Assembly: GCA_903872555.1 (NCBI GenBank)
Contig: CAIQLE010000217.1
Location: 1-18,626 of the forward strand
Direction of reading: 5' to 3'
DNA length: 18,626 nt
Source of the DNA: an uncultured bacterium
Lineage (GTDB): Bacteria; Pseudomonadota; Gammaproteobacteria; Burkholderiales; Burkholderiaceae_D
Below the pieces are notes generated by a model that had not been told where the DNA came from, ran no database searches, and worked only from the letters and a program-made list of their open reading frames with translations. Positions 1 to 7,834 of the stretch are shown one piece after another. Within the stretch, counting starts at the first letter, position 1, and each line of letters opens with the position of its first letter. The position numbers and the translations under genes are program-made.

Positions 1-323
1 AAGGGGTAGCAGCAGGCGATGTGAAATTACTCAGTGTCGTCGGCATGTTCACCGGACCCGTGCTGGGATTTGAAACGGCCCTGCTGAGTTTTTTATTAGG
101 CGGTGTATGGGCAATAGGCATGCTGTACCTGCAATCGAATTCAGCACAACTACTGAAACAGTCATTCAGATTCTCACAACTCAGCAACATCGCATGGAGT
201 TTGCCTGAAAGGGCACCCGCTCCTGTCATGCACCGAACATCACGCGGCAGCATTCCCTACGGCGTGGTGATCAGCATGGCAAGCATGATCATTCTTTTCA
301 TCCATCTGTTCTATGCCCGATGA
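1..323 (+). CDS. cpaA: Prepilin peptidase of the Tad locus (CpaA/TadV, A24 family), 3' end only
   Basis: The reading frame enters from outside the window (first full codon at position 3), leaving about 106 C-terminal residues. It opens with AAGDVKLLSVVG, which matches the GxGDxKL active-site motif of A24 aspartic prepilin peptidases; the Asp at 18-20 is the expected second catalytic aspartate. GTG at 21 is therefore an internal valine codon and not a start. Two hydrophobic stretches follow, around FLLGGVWAIGMLYL and near the C-terminus (VVISMASMIILFIHLF), which fits a small polytopic inner-membrane enzyme. In Tad systems this peptidase cleaves the leader of the Flp pilin and of the pseudopilins. 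It lies 56 nt upstream of cpaB in the same direction, so it is probably part of the same operon. The first catalytic Asp lies outside the window. Confidence 0.85.
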   Translation, partial: GVAAGDVKLLSVVGMFTGPVLGFETALLSFLLGGVWAIGMLYLQSNSAQLLKQSFRFSQLSNIAWSLPERAPAPVMHRTSRGSIPYGVVISMASMIILFIHLFYAR

Positions 324-370
324 GATTTTCAGTCAGTTTTATCTCGTTCTGAATCGCTGAAGTATAAGCC

Positions 371-375
371 GGAGG
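371..375 (+). promoter_or_regulatory. Ribosome binding site of cpaB
   Basis: GGAGG with a 4-nt gap before ATG at 380. The spacing is slightly short, but no better start lies nearby. Confidence 0.6.
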
Positions 376-379
376 CTAC

Positions 380-1252
380 ATGAAAAATACAAGAACCTGG
401 GTAGTACTGGGCATTGCCGCCCTGGCCGGATTGCTAGCCATGTTGCTGGCATCGCGCTGGCTGATACACCAGTCCGTCACGGGCACTTCACGCATTGCAG
501 TCGCTGCGACCGATGTCAGCCTCGGACAGCGACTGACACCTGATCTGGTACGCCTGGTCGACTGGCCGAACACCAGCACTCCAGAGGGCGCGTTTAAAGA
601 TTTACAAGTGCTGGAGGGACGTGTACTGCGCACCAGTGTGCTGCGCGGTGAGCCTTTAGTCGAAGCAAAACTGGCGCCGCAGGGCACGCATGGTGGCTTG
701 TCCGCAGTGATAGGTGAAGGACGACGTGCCATCACTGTCAGAGTGAATGATGTGATCGGCGTTGCGGGCTTTGCCTTGCCGGGCAATTACGTTGACATCA
801 TCGTCAACACACAGCGCGATGGTGATAGTCAGTCAGCAAAAGACAAGAATATTTCCAAGATCGTACTCGAACGCATACTCGTGCTGGCCGTAGCGCAAGA
901 AGTGGCGCGTGATGAAACCAAGCCACGGGTCGTGAATGCCGTCACACTGGAAGTCACACCAGAGCAGGCTGAAAAACTCGATCTGGCGCGCAGTGTAGGC
1001 ACGCTCTCGCTGGTGCTGCGCAATCAGGTCGATCCACAGGCATCAAGCACTGTGGGTGCCACCAAAACTTCGCTGCTGGATGAAGGACCTGTCCACGTCA
1101 AAGTAACTGCAACAGATAAAGCCACTAAGACTGTAGCAAGAATTTCCCATAAGCCTGCAGCAGACCTCAGTACAAAAGCCTCCGCACCAGTAGTGCGGGA
1201 TGCCTGTATCGGAGTCATCAACGGTTTGCGCAATTCTCAGGAATGCTACTGA
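380..1252 (+). CDS. cpaB: Flp pilus assembly protein CpaB/RcpC (SAF domain)
   Basis: This 290-residue protein has the layout of CpaB/RcpC, a periplasmic partner of the Tad secretin. A single N-terminal membrane anchor (about residues 8-28) is followed by a SAF-like domain (about 38-102, including ATDVSLGQRLTPDLV and VLRGEPLVEAKL). An RcpC/CpaB core comes next (about 113-215) with GRRAITVRVNDVIGVAGF, LPGNYVDIIVNT and a VTLEVTPEQAEKLDLAR segment, typical of the family. The family is thought to gate or stabilise the RcpA channel. The last 75 residues are low in recognisable motifs and end with two cysteines (Cys276 and Cys289) that could form a disulfide in the periplasm. The gene overlaps or nearly abuts the secretin gene that follows, which supports cotranscription. 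Confidence 0.92.
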   Translation: MKNTRTWVVLGIAALAGLLAMLLASRWLIHQSVTGTSRIAVAATDVSLGQRLTPDLVRLVDWPNTSTPEGAFKDLQVLEGRVLRTSVLRGEPLVEAKLAPQGTHGGLSAVIGEGRRAITVRVNDVIGVAGFALPGNYVDIIVNTQRDGDSQSAKDKNISKIVLERILVLAVAQEVARDETKPRVVNAVTLEVTPEQAEKLDLARSVGTLSLVLRNQVDPQASSTVGATKTSLLDEGPVHVKVTATDKATKTVARISHKPAADLSTKASAPVVRDACIGVINGLRNSQECY

Positions 1253-1275
1253 TTAACCGCCTAAAGAAAAGTGAC

Positions 1276-1280
1276 AGGAG
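1276..1280 (+). promoter_or_regulatory. Ribosome binding site deciding the cpaC start
   Basis: AGGAG, 7 nt before ATG at 1288. It favours 1288 over the in-frame ATG at 1243, which lies inside cpaB, has no comparable site and would place 15 charged residues before the signal peptide. Confidence 0.75.
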
Positions 1281-1287
1281 AATCACA

Positions 1288-2877
1288 ATGACAAACAGAC
1301 TTTTCATCCGGTGCATGGCTCTGTCAGTGAGCATGCTGCTGACAACGTGCACGCAGGCGCAAGAAGGACAGAGTACGGCTCGCGTAGCACGGCCCAATTC
1401 CGGGAAAACGATTTCAGGTCAGCCCTCAAATCTGCCAGGACTGAATTGCAATGCTGAGGCAGTCACACCTGGAAAAATCACCTTACCCATAGGTAAATCT
1501 ACCTTGCTACGTTTACCTGAAGCGGTGACAAATCGCACTCTGGGCAATCCTTCAGTGGCTCAGGCCATGCTGGTCGCACCTGAAACCTTGTACTTGCTGG
1601 GTATAGAGATAGGATCAACCAATATGATCCTGCAAGGTAAAAGCGGTAAATGTACCGCCATCGATGTGATCGTCACCATGGATCCTTCAGCGCTACAGGC
1701 CAGCCTGAAAGAGCTGATGCCAGAAGAGCCGGACATACGAGTCAGTGCCGCTGCGGACAGTCTGGTCTTGAGTGGCACGGTGACGGATACGATCGCCGCC
1801 GCGCGTGCGAATGAACTGGCGATGGCTTTTGTACGCAGGCCGACGATCGTCAGTCCGAATGCGCAACAGGATGGCATGGCCAGCAGTATGAGCGGGCAGA
1901 CCGGGGCCGGCAATAGCATCGCTATGCAACAAATGCGTGTGCTGAATCTCTTGCAAGTGACTGCAGCTCAGCAGGTCATGCTGGAAGTCAAAGTGGCCGA
2001 AGTCTCCAAGACTTTGCTCGATAAATTAGGCGTGGGTATCAATGGCGGACCGACGAATGGCTCTCTGACCTATGGCATCTTGTCGAATTTTCTGGCAGCG
2101 AATGTCGCAGGTTCTATGGGTATCACGCGTGCCTCAGGTTCAGGAGTTAATCTGAATGCAGAGAAAAAAGACAGTCTGGTGAAAATACTGGCTGAGCCGA
2201 ATGTCATGGCCATCAGCGGACAGGAAGGTAGTTTTCTTGCAGGTGGCCGTATCCTGATTCCGGTGGCACAAGATAGTCTGGGTGGATTTGGCCGCATCAC
2301 ACTGGAAGAAAAAGAATTTGGAGTGGGGCTGAAATTCACACCGACGGTGCTGGCCGGCGGCCGCATCAATCTGCATGTGGCACCTGAAGTATCCGAGCTC
2401 TCGCGTGAGGGTGTAGGCATAGGTGCGGCCGGTACGCAGAATACATCCATCCTGCCTTTGATTACGACACGTCGTGCATCGACCACGGTGCAGCTGATGG
2501 ATGGTCAAAGCTTTGCTATCGGCGGCCTCATCAAGAGCAATGCCACTAGCAATGTCAAAGCGTTTCCTGTGCTGGGTGAAATACCCATACTGGGCGCACT
2601 GTTCAGAAGTACTGACTTTCAGCAGGACAGAACCGAGCTGGTCTTTGTCATCACGCCGCGTCTGGTGAAACCACTGCCTGCAAATTATCGTGTGCCTACC
2701 GATGCCTATGCTGAGCCTTCACGCAAAGAGCTCTTCATCGATGGCAAGCTGGAAGGATCGGAAGCAAAGAAATCATCTCAAAATCCACCGGTGAATAATT
2801 CGACGGGCACTCCTTCAGGTACGGCATCAGGAACAACATCGGGCAAAGATTTTACCGACGGATTTCAATTGAAATAA
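1288..2877 (+). CDS. cpaC: Tad pilus outer-membrane secretin CpaC/RcpA
   Basis: This 529-residue protein is the secretin through which the Flp pilus crosses the outer membrane. It starts with a signal peptide (cleavage probably after TQA, about residue 24). The pilus N-terminal domain covers about 58-130 (GKITLPIGKSTLLRLP, IEIGSTNMILQG), then a BON-like domain at about 132-185, then the secretin core at about 220-475. The core contains VLNLLQVTAAQQVMLEVKVAEVS, here cited only by its position near residue 217, and ends with PVLGEIPILGALFRS and ELVFVITPRLVKP, hallmark secretin segments. The C-terminal 45 residues are a Ser/Thr/Gly-rich tail with repeated SGT units. A Cys after LLTT in the leader resembles a lipobox but has Thr at -1, so type I cleavage is more likely. 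It lies between cpaB and a lipoprotein that may assist it. Confidence 0.95.
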   Translation: MTNRLFIRCMALSVSMLLTTCTQAQEGQSTARVARPNSGKTISGQPSNLPGLNCNAEAVTPGKITLPIGKSTLLRLPEAVTNRTLGNPSVAQAMLVAPETLYLLGIEIGSTNMILQGKSGKCTAIDVIVTMDPSALQASLKELMPEEPDIRVSAAADSLVLSGTVTDTIAAARANELAMAFVRRPTIVSPNAQQDGMASSMSGQTGAGNSIAMQQMRVLNLLQVTAAQQVMLEVKVAEVSKTLLDKLGVGINGGPTNGSLTYGILSNFLAANVAGSMGITRASGSGVNLNAEKKDSLVKILAEPNVMAISGQEGSFLAGGRILIPVAQDSLGGFGRITLEEKEFGVGLKFTPTVLAGGRINLHVAPEVSELSREGVGIGAAGTQNTSILPLITTRRASTTVQLMDGQSFAIGGLIKSNATSNVKAFPVLGEIPILGALFRSTDFQQDRTELVFVITPRLVKPLPANYRVPTDAYAEPSRKELFIDGKLEGSEAKKSSQNPPVNNSTGTPSGTASGTTSGKDFTDGFQLK

Positions 2878-2888
2878 GGGAGTACAGC

Positions 2889-3173
2889 ATGAAGAACCTA
2901 CAGTTTCAATCGGCTTTGCGACCAGTATCACTGCTAGTCATGCTGCTCAGTCTGACGGCCTGTGTGCCCAGCACACCGCAATGGGACAGCCAGTTTGGTG
3001 AGACTGTGCGCCTGACGCGCAGCCAGCAGATCTTACATCCTGAGGCAGGGGGGGATACACCTGTGAATGGCATCGATGGAGTGAGTGGACGGCAAACCAT
3101 AGACCGCTACAGGAATACCTTTAAAGAGCCACCACCACCCTTGAATAGTTTCACGATTGGTGTGGGCCATTAA
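2889..3173 (+). CDS. Small Tad-locus lipoprotein, function unknown (CpaD-like position)
   Basis: A 94-residue protein with a type II signal peptide: basic and hydrophobic leader, then lipobox LTAC with the lipidated Cys at about residue 25. The mature part of about 70 residues has a WDSQFGETVRLTRSQQ segment, HPEAGGDTPVNGIDG and RYRNTFKEPPP, followed by SFTIGVGH at the end. I recall similar small lipoproteins between secretin and tadZ in Tad loci of Burkholderiales, and the PVNGIDG...RY pattern recalls the end of CpaD, but the protein is far shorter than typical CpaD (about 200 residues). A good GGGAG site (2878-2882) precedes ATG by 6 nt, and the gene starts 11 nt after cpaC. The position suggests an outer-membrane secretin partner or pilotin; this is inference. 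Confidence 0.8.
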   Translation: MKNLQFQSALRPVSLLVMLLSLTACVPSTPQWDSQFGETVRLTRSQQILHPEAGGDTPVNGIDGVSGRQTIDRYRNTFKEPPPPLNSFTIGVGH

Positions 3174-3182
3174 GCGAGAATC

Positions 3183-4364
3183 ATGATGAATGCCCTGATA
3201 TTTTCCAACAACTATGAACTCAAGGCCACCGTAGCCCGCTCCTGCGCTGCGCATAAACCCGGTATTGCCGTCATCAATGAAATGCCGGGCATGTTGAAAA
3301 TTGATGACGGCAGCGCCATCATCAAACCTGACCTCATCTTTTTTCATGCCAGTGGTGAGGAACAGGAAAGTCTGAAAGCACTCAGCAAGCTGACCAGCAA
3401 ATACCCGCAAGCTGCGGTGATCTTACTGGCAACTGTACAAGCCCCAGAGTTGCTGATAGCGGCAATGCGCATGGGTGTCAGAGAGGTACTCGGGCTACCA
3501 CTGATAGAGGCAGAGCTTGAAAAAGCCATCGTCCGTATAACGGGAAAGTTGCGTGAGTCCCAGCGACATGATGGAAAAATCATTTCTCTGCTTTCATGCA
3601 AAGGGGGAACCGGCACCACCTTTATTGCAGCGAATCTGGCGCATGCCTTGTCATTTCTTGGACAGAAAAAAACCCTGCTCATAGACTTGAACCTGCAGTT
3701 CGGTGATGCTGCATTGTTTTTATCTGATGCTAAGCCTGCGACGACACTGTCAGATTTATGTGCACAGATAGGCCGGCTTGATGCTGATTTACTGCAATCC
3801 AGTCTGCTGCAAATTGCTCCTGGTTTCGGTGTGCTTGCCGCCTCCAGCGACCCGGATCCGGATGATGTGATCCGTCCTGAGCAGATAGAAGCCATTCTGC
3901 AATTAGCCAGACACCATTACGATTTTATTTTGCTGGATGTAGGCAGGCAGATTAATGGCGTCACGCTGCGGGCGCTAGATGTGAGTGATGTTATTTGTCC
4001 GGTGCTACAACAGACGCTGCCTTGTCTGCGCAATGGTCGCCGTATGCTGGATATGTTTTCCACCTTAGGTTATCGCGCGGAAAAGATAAAACAAATCGCC
4101 AACCGTTACGACCAGGGTTCCGGCATCAGTATCAGCGATATGGAAAGCGCGCTCGGTCAGAGAGTTTCCCTGCTGGTGCCGAATAATTTTGATATTGCTA
4201 GTGAGTCTATCAATCAGGGCACACCCGTATTGCAATTGGCACGCAGCAGCAATATTTCCAAAGCCTTCGTCGAACTCGTCAATACATTTATTGATGCGCC
4301 ATTGGTGAGCAGCCCTGGAATTATTCGCCGACTGTTCGTTCGCAATCACGCCATCACACAATAA
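3183..4364 (+). CDS. cpaE: Tad localisation ATPase-like protein CpaE/TadZ
   Basis: This 393-residue cytoplasmic protein belongs to the CpaE/TadZ branch of the ParA/MinD family, which places the Tad machine, often at a pole. Residues 1-125 look like a degenerate receiver domain (IIKPDLIFFHAS, YPQAAVILLATVQ, AAMRMGVREVLGLPL). Residues 131-385 form the MinD-like domain with deviant P-loop CKGGTGTTFIAANLA. The signature Lys140 is present but the P-loop Lys normally at 145 is Thr, as in many TadZ proteins considered atypical ATPases. LLIDLNLQFGD (165-175) and FILLDVGRQ are the following nucleotide-site segments. The start is uncertain between adjacent ATGs at 3183 and 3186; the ribosome site is weak (GCGAGAA). 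It sits 9 nt after the lipoprotein gene and 15 nt before cpaF. Confidence 0.92.
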   Translation: MMNALIFSNNYELKATVARSCAAHKPGIAVINEMPGMLKIDDGSAIIKPDLIFFHASGEEQESLKALSKLTSKYPQAAVILLATVQAPELLIAAMRMGVREVLGLPLIEAELEKAIVRITGKLRESQRHDGKIISLLSCKGGTGTTFIAANLAHALSFLGQKKTLLIDLNLQFGDAALFLSDAKPATTLSDLCAQIGRLDADLLQSSLLQIAPGFGVLAASSDPDPDDVIRPEQIEAILQLARHHYDFILLDVGRQINGVTLRALDVSDVICPVLQQTLPCLRNGRRMLDMFSTLGYRAEKIKQIANRYDQGSGISISDMESALGQRVSLLVPNNFDIASESINQGTPVLQLARSSNISKAFVELVNTFIDAPLVSSPGIIRRLFVRNHAITQ

Positions 4365-4367
4365 ATC

Positions 4368-4373
4368 GGGGAA
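4368..4373 (+). promoter_or_regulatory. Ribosome binding site deciding the cpaF start
   Basis: GGGGAA, 6 nt before ATG at 4380. A TTG at 4374 directly follows the site and is too close to be used. Confidence 0.65.
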
Positions 4374-4379
4374 TTGTTT

Positions 4380-5756
4380 ATGTACAGTGAGAGAAAAGAG
4401 CCCGAGCTGAATCGGACTATCAGAGAAAAGCTGACAGTACTTCCGGCGGCCTATCCATCCGATGTGAAGGATGAATTTGCTACCGAATCATTCAAGACGC
4501 TCAGCAAACATTTATATCAAGTGATTTTTGACAGAATTGATCTTGAGCGTCTGCAGCAATTATCAGGTGATCAGTTCAAGCGTGAACTCTCACTGCTGAT
4601 AGAGCGAATACTCGATGATGAGCGCATGGTCGTGAATCAGTCTGAGCGCAGAAGACTGGTGCAGGAAATGCAGTTTGAAATGACAGGGCTGGGGCCTCTG
4701 GAGCCATTGATGAGTGATGCCAGTATTTCCGACATTCTGGTCAATTCACATCATCGTGTATATGTCGAACGCAAAGGAAAACTGGAGCTGACCAACATCA
4801 GTTTTCATGATGATGCCCATGTTCTGAAGATCATCGAAAAAATCGTGTCACGCGTAGGCCGGCGCATTGATGAATCTAGTCCTATGGTGGATGCGCGCCT
4901 GCCTGATGGTTCGCGCGTCAATGCCATCATTGCGCCACTGACGCTGGACGGGCCAGTGCTGTCGATACGTCGCTTTTCAGTGCAGCCACTCACAATAGAC
5001 GATCTGCTGTCGCACCATACGCTCACGCCGGCCATGGCCGAACTGTTGGAGTCTCTCGCCAAGGCCAAGGTGAATATACTGATCTCGGGTGGCACAGGCA
5101 GTGGTAAGACGACTTTACTGAATGTGATGTCGAGTTTCATCCCTGTACGTGAACGCATCATCACGATAGAAGATGCGGCAGAACTCCAATTGCAGCAGCC
5201 CCACGTCGTCAGGCTCGAGACACGTCCGCCTAATATCGAAGGCAAGGGTGAGATTTCACAAAGGGCACTGGTGCGCAATGCACTGCGTATGCGCCCTGAC
5301 CGCATCATCCTTGGTGAGGTGCGTGGTGCCGAGGCCCTGGACATGCTGCAGGCCATGAATACTGGTCACGAAGGTTCACTCGCGACCATCCATGCGAACA
5401 CACCCAGAGATGCCCTGTCCCGGCTGGAGAACATGATTGGGATGGCGGGTGCCAGTCTGGGTCTGCGGGCAATGCGTCAGCAAATTGCTTCAGCCATCAC
5501 CGTGGTGGCGCAATTAGCGCGCATGACGGATGGCACACGAAAGCTGATCAGCCTGCAGGAAGTAACAGGTATGGAAGGCGATATGGTCACCATGCAGGAA
5601 ATTTTCTGCTTCCGTCGCACCGGTGTGGCACCCGATGGCAAGGTGAAGGGTTATTTCACCGCGACCGGAGTTCGTCCGCAATTTGAACAGCGCCTGCGTG
5701 AGTTTGGAACTGTGGTGCCGGAATCGATTTATGAGCCTGTAGTCAGTCCTGCTTAA
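4380..5756 (+). CDS. cpaF: Tad pilus assembly ATPase CpaF/TadA
   Basis: A 458-residue secretion ATPase of the GspE/PulE superfamily, CpaF/TadA branch, which forms a hexamer at the inner membrane and powers pilin polymerisation through TadB and TadC. The N-terminal domain contains [20 protein letters not shown] (102-121) and the [16 protein letters not shown] stretch (166-181). The C-terminal ATPase has all the expected elements: Walker A GGTGSGKT (237-244), Asp box IEDAAEL (263-269), Walker [10 protein letters not shown] (308-316) and His box [12 protein letters not shown] (329-340). No key residue is missing, and the length is normal. It lies between cpaE and tadB with short gaps of 15 nt on each side. 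It is the best conserved protein of the locus and anchors its identification. Confidence 0.97.
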   Translation: MYSERKEPELNRTIREKLTVLPAAYPSDVKDEFATESFKTLSKHLYQVIFDRIDLERLQQLSGDQFKRELSLLIERILDDERMVVNQSERRRLVQEMQFEMTGLGPLEPLMSDASISDILVNSHHRVYVERKGKLELTNISFHDDAHVLKIIEKIVSRVGRRIDESSPMVDARLPDGSRVNAIIAPLTLDGPVLSIRRFSVQPLTIDDLLSHHTLTPAMAELLESLAKAKVNILISGGTGSGKTTLLNVMSSFIPVRERIITIEDAAELQLQQPHVVRLETRPPNIEGKGEISQRALVRNALRMRPDRIILGEVRGAEALDMLQAMNTGHEGSLATIHANTPRDALSRLENMIGMAGASLGLRAMRQQIASAITVVAQLARMTDGTRKLISLQEVTGMEGDMVTMQEIFCFRRTGVAPDGKVKGYFTATGVRPQFEQRLREFGTVVPESIYEPVVSPA

Positions 5757-5771
5757 TGGAGGCAACACCCC

Positions 5772-6749
5772 ATGGATAGCTTATTTTATGGTGTGTCTGT
5801 ATTGATTTTTTTGGCCGTGGCACTGGCTGTAGACACCTTGTGGGAGTGGTGGGCCTCAACCCGCAGCAAGGCGGCACGCCGCTTCCAACGCCGTATACAT
5901 GCAATGACAGACAATCAGGACAGCAGCGATAAGCGAATTTCCTTGCTCAAGGAACGTAAGCTGGCCGACTCTGCCGCATGGGATCAGACTTTGCGCAAAA
6001 TGCCCTGGGTGGAATCACTGGATATACAGTTGCAGCAGGCAGGCAGTGCATCGAATGTGGGGCGACTGTTGATGATGTCGGCCGTGACGGGCAGTCTGGG
6101 TTTGCTGTCAGGTGCCTGGCTGCTGCCAGGATTATTTTTTATGCTGCTGGCAGGATTCATCAGTGCCATCACGCCGTATCTCTTAGTGATGCGACAGCGC
6201 ACTCAGCGTCTTGAAAAAATGCAATTGCAATTGCCGGAAGCCGCTGATCTGATTGCGCGCAGCTTGCGTGCCGGTCATGCGCTGCCATCGACTTTACAAA
6301 TGGTGGCAGATGAAATGCCTGAGCCTATCTGCAGTGAATTTCGCATCGTGTCAGATGAAATCAGTTATGGCATGGGTCTGCAGCAAGCGATGCAAAGACT
6401 CGCTGAGCGTGTCCCCATGGATGACCTGCGCTTTCTGGTGATCGCTGTTCTGATACAGCGCGAGACGGGTGGCAATCTGGCTGACCTGATGAGTAATCTC
6501 GCCACACTGATACGAGAAAGGCTGAAATTACTGGGGCAAGTGAGGTCGCTATCGGCCGAAGGGCGTTTGTCAGGCTGGATCTTGTTCACTTTGCCTATCG
6601 CGATGGGATTGCTGCTGAGCGTATTGAATCCCGGCTATCTGAATGGATTATTTGAAGATAAAGATGGCAAGCTTTTGTTGATGATTGCCGTCGTCGTGCA
6701 ATTGCTGGGCGGCTTGTGGATGCGCTCTATCGTCAGGATTCGCGCTTGA
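5772..6749 (+). CDS. tadB: Tad pilus inner-membrane platform protein TadB
   Basis: This 325-residue protein has a T2SSF (GspF-like) domain and forms, with TadC, the membrane platform driven by TadA. It has an N-terminal membrane segment (about residues 4-24), a central hydrophobic region (about 97-138), a cytoplasmic T2SSF domain with LPEAADLIARSLRAGHALPS and DLRFLVIAVLIQRETGGNLA, and two C-terminal membrane segments (about 265-287 and 301-322). The RETGGNLA segment is typical of TadB. GGAGG (5758-5762) precedes ATG by 9 nt. Paired tadB and tadC genes, each with one T2SSF domain, are a hallmark of Tad loci and distinguish them from type II secretion and type IVa pili, which use one GspF/PilC with two such domains. 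Confidence 0.95.
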   Translation: MDSLFYGVSVLIFLAVALAVDTLWEWWASTRSKAARRFQRRIHAMTDNQDSSDKRISLLKERKLADSAAWDQTLRKMPWVESLDIQLQQAGSASNVGRLLMMSAVTGSLGLLSGAWLLPGLFFMLLAGFISAITPYLLVMRQRTQRLEKMQLQLPEAADLIARSLRAGHALPSTLQMVADEMPEPICSEFRIVSDEISYGMGLQQAMQRLAERVPMDDLRFLVIAVLIQRETGGNLADLMSNLATLIRERLKLLGQVRSLSAEGRLSGWILFTLPIAMGLLLSVLNPGYLNGLFEDKDGKLLLMIAVVVQLLGGLWMRSIVRIRA

Positions 6750-6753
6750 ATGA

Positions 6754-6775
6754 TTCATCGCCTGCGGGTGATGGA
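6754..6775 (+). other. Small hairpin in the tadB-tadC gap
   Basis: CATCGCC (6756-6762) and GGTGATG (6767-6773) pair over 7 bp, including one G-U pair, with a 4-nt TGCG loop, and the stem extends weakly by two more pairs. It ends 2 nt before the tadC ribosome site. No T-tract follows, so it is not an intrinsic terminator. It may stabilise mRNA or tune tadC translation, or be fortuitous. Confidence 0.3.
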
Positions 6776-6777
6776 AT

Positions 6778-6784
6778 AGGGAGG
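6778..6784 (+). promoter_or_regulatory. Ribosome binding site deciding the tadC start
   Basis: AGGGAGG. It is 2 nt from the ATG at 6787 and 5 nt from the ATG at 6790, so the second ATG is preferred. Confidence 0.6.
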
Positions 6785-6789
6785 TCATG

Positions 6790-7731
6790 ATGTCAGTGCA
6801 GTCGCTGCTATTTTTAATGCTGGTGTTTTGTATTACAACCGGCCTCACCACACTGGCCATCTGGCTATTGTTTCCTGATCGATTTCGGCAACGCATCGCA
6901 CAGGTCAAGCTCAGCGATGCGGTTCAGACGGACAGTCTGAGCCAGCGCTGGCAAAAGAAACTGGCGCAGACAGTCAGGCCGCTGGCCAAATTATCCCTGC
7001 CCAATGAGGGCTGGGAAGGTTCAGCCATGAAGATACGCTTCATCAATGCCGGCTGGCGTGGCCCCTCGGTGCCGACCTTATTTTTTGGTACCAAGACGCT
7101 GCTTGCGCTGGGCTTGCCACTGATCGTATTTTTTGCGGCGAATGCGAGTTTGCTGAATTCAGGTGCCAGTCATATTTTCATCGTGCTGGTGATCATCGCT
7201 GCTGCAGGCTATTACTTACCGAACGCCGTACTCAATCACGCCATCAGTGTCCGGCAGCTTGAGATATTCGAGAGCTTTCCCGATGCCCTTGATTTACTCA
7301 TCATCTGTGTCGAGGCCGGTCTTAGTCTCGATCAGGCCTTGTCCAGAGTCGCCAGAGATATAGGCATCAAGAGTCTGGTACTGGCGCAGGAATTTCAATT
7401 GGTGCTGATGGAATTGCGGAATGGCTTTTCTAAAGAAATGGCGCTGCGGCATCTGGCCTTGCGCACCGGTGTCGAGGATATTGATTTACTGGTGGCCATG
7501 CTGATACAGGCAGAGCGCTTCGGTACCAGCATGGGGGCATCTTTACGGGTACACGCAGATAATTTGCGTACCAAACGACGTCAGCGCGCTGAAGAAAACG
7601 CTGCAAAAATTGCCGTCAAATTACTCTTGCCACTCATCTTCATGATTTTCCCCAGCTTGCTGTTGGTGTTGATGGGGCCAGCCATGATTCAGATTTATCG
7701 TGTTCTGTTGCCAGCGATGACGGGTCAATAA
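6790..7731 (+). CDS. tadC: Tad pilus inner-membrane platform protein TadC
   Basis: This 313-residue protein is the second T2SSF-domain platform protein. It has an N-terminal membrane segment (about residues 5-26), a central hydrophobic pair (about 95-150), the T2SSF domain with FPDALDLLIICVEAGLSLDQ and a LLVAMLIQAERFGTSMG stretch, and a C-terminal membrane segment (about 275-300, LLLPLIFMIFPSLLLVLMGP). AERFGTSM is the characteristic TadC counterpart of RETGGNLA in TadB. The start at 6790 is chosen by ribosome-site spacing; 6787 would add one Met. It follows tadB by 40 nt. TadC is expected to bind TadB and to help extract processed pilin from the membrane. Confidence 0.94.
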   Translation: MSVQSLLFLMLVFCITTGLTTLAIWLLFPDRFRQRIAQVKLSDAVQTDSLSQRWQKKLAQTVRPLAKLSLPNEGWEGSAMKIRFINAGWRGPSVPTLFFGTKTLLALGLPLIVFFAANASLLNSGASHIFIVLVIIAAAGYYLPNAVLNHAISVRQLEIFESFPDALDLLIICVEAGLSLDQALSRVARDIGIKSLVLAQEFQLVLMELRNGFSKEMALRHLALRTGVEDIDLLVAMLIQAERFGTSMGASLRVHADNLRTKRRQRAEENAAKIAVKLLLPLIFMIFPSLLLVLMGPAMIQIYRVLLPAMTGQ

Positions 7732-7822
7732 TTGCCTATTACATCAGCTTGATGCTAAGGCAGCAGCAGTGCAGACAGTTCGAATAGTAAGGCAGTGGCC
7801 TGACGAGACAGGCGCTAAATCA

Positions 7823-7828
7823 AAGGAG
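7823..7828 (+). promoter_or_regulatory. Ribosome binding site deciding the tadD start
   Basis: AAGGAG, 6 nt before ATG at 7835. It fixes a start that puts the lipoprotein signal peptide at the N-terminus; an in-frame GTG at 7769 would add 22 mostly polar residues before it. Confidence 0.75.
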
Positions 7829-7834
7829 AAGCGT

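Noticed and set aside
1288..1360. Lipobox-like LLTTC in the secretin leader
   Set aside because: Thr at the -1 position is unusual for lipoproteins, and a good type I site (TQA) follows a few residues later.
7732..7834. Search for a promoter or small gene between tadC and tadD
   Set aside because: Only the tadD ribosome site is convincing; no -35/-10 pair or hairpin stood out.
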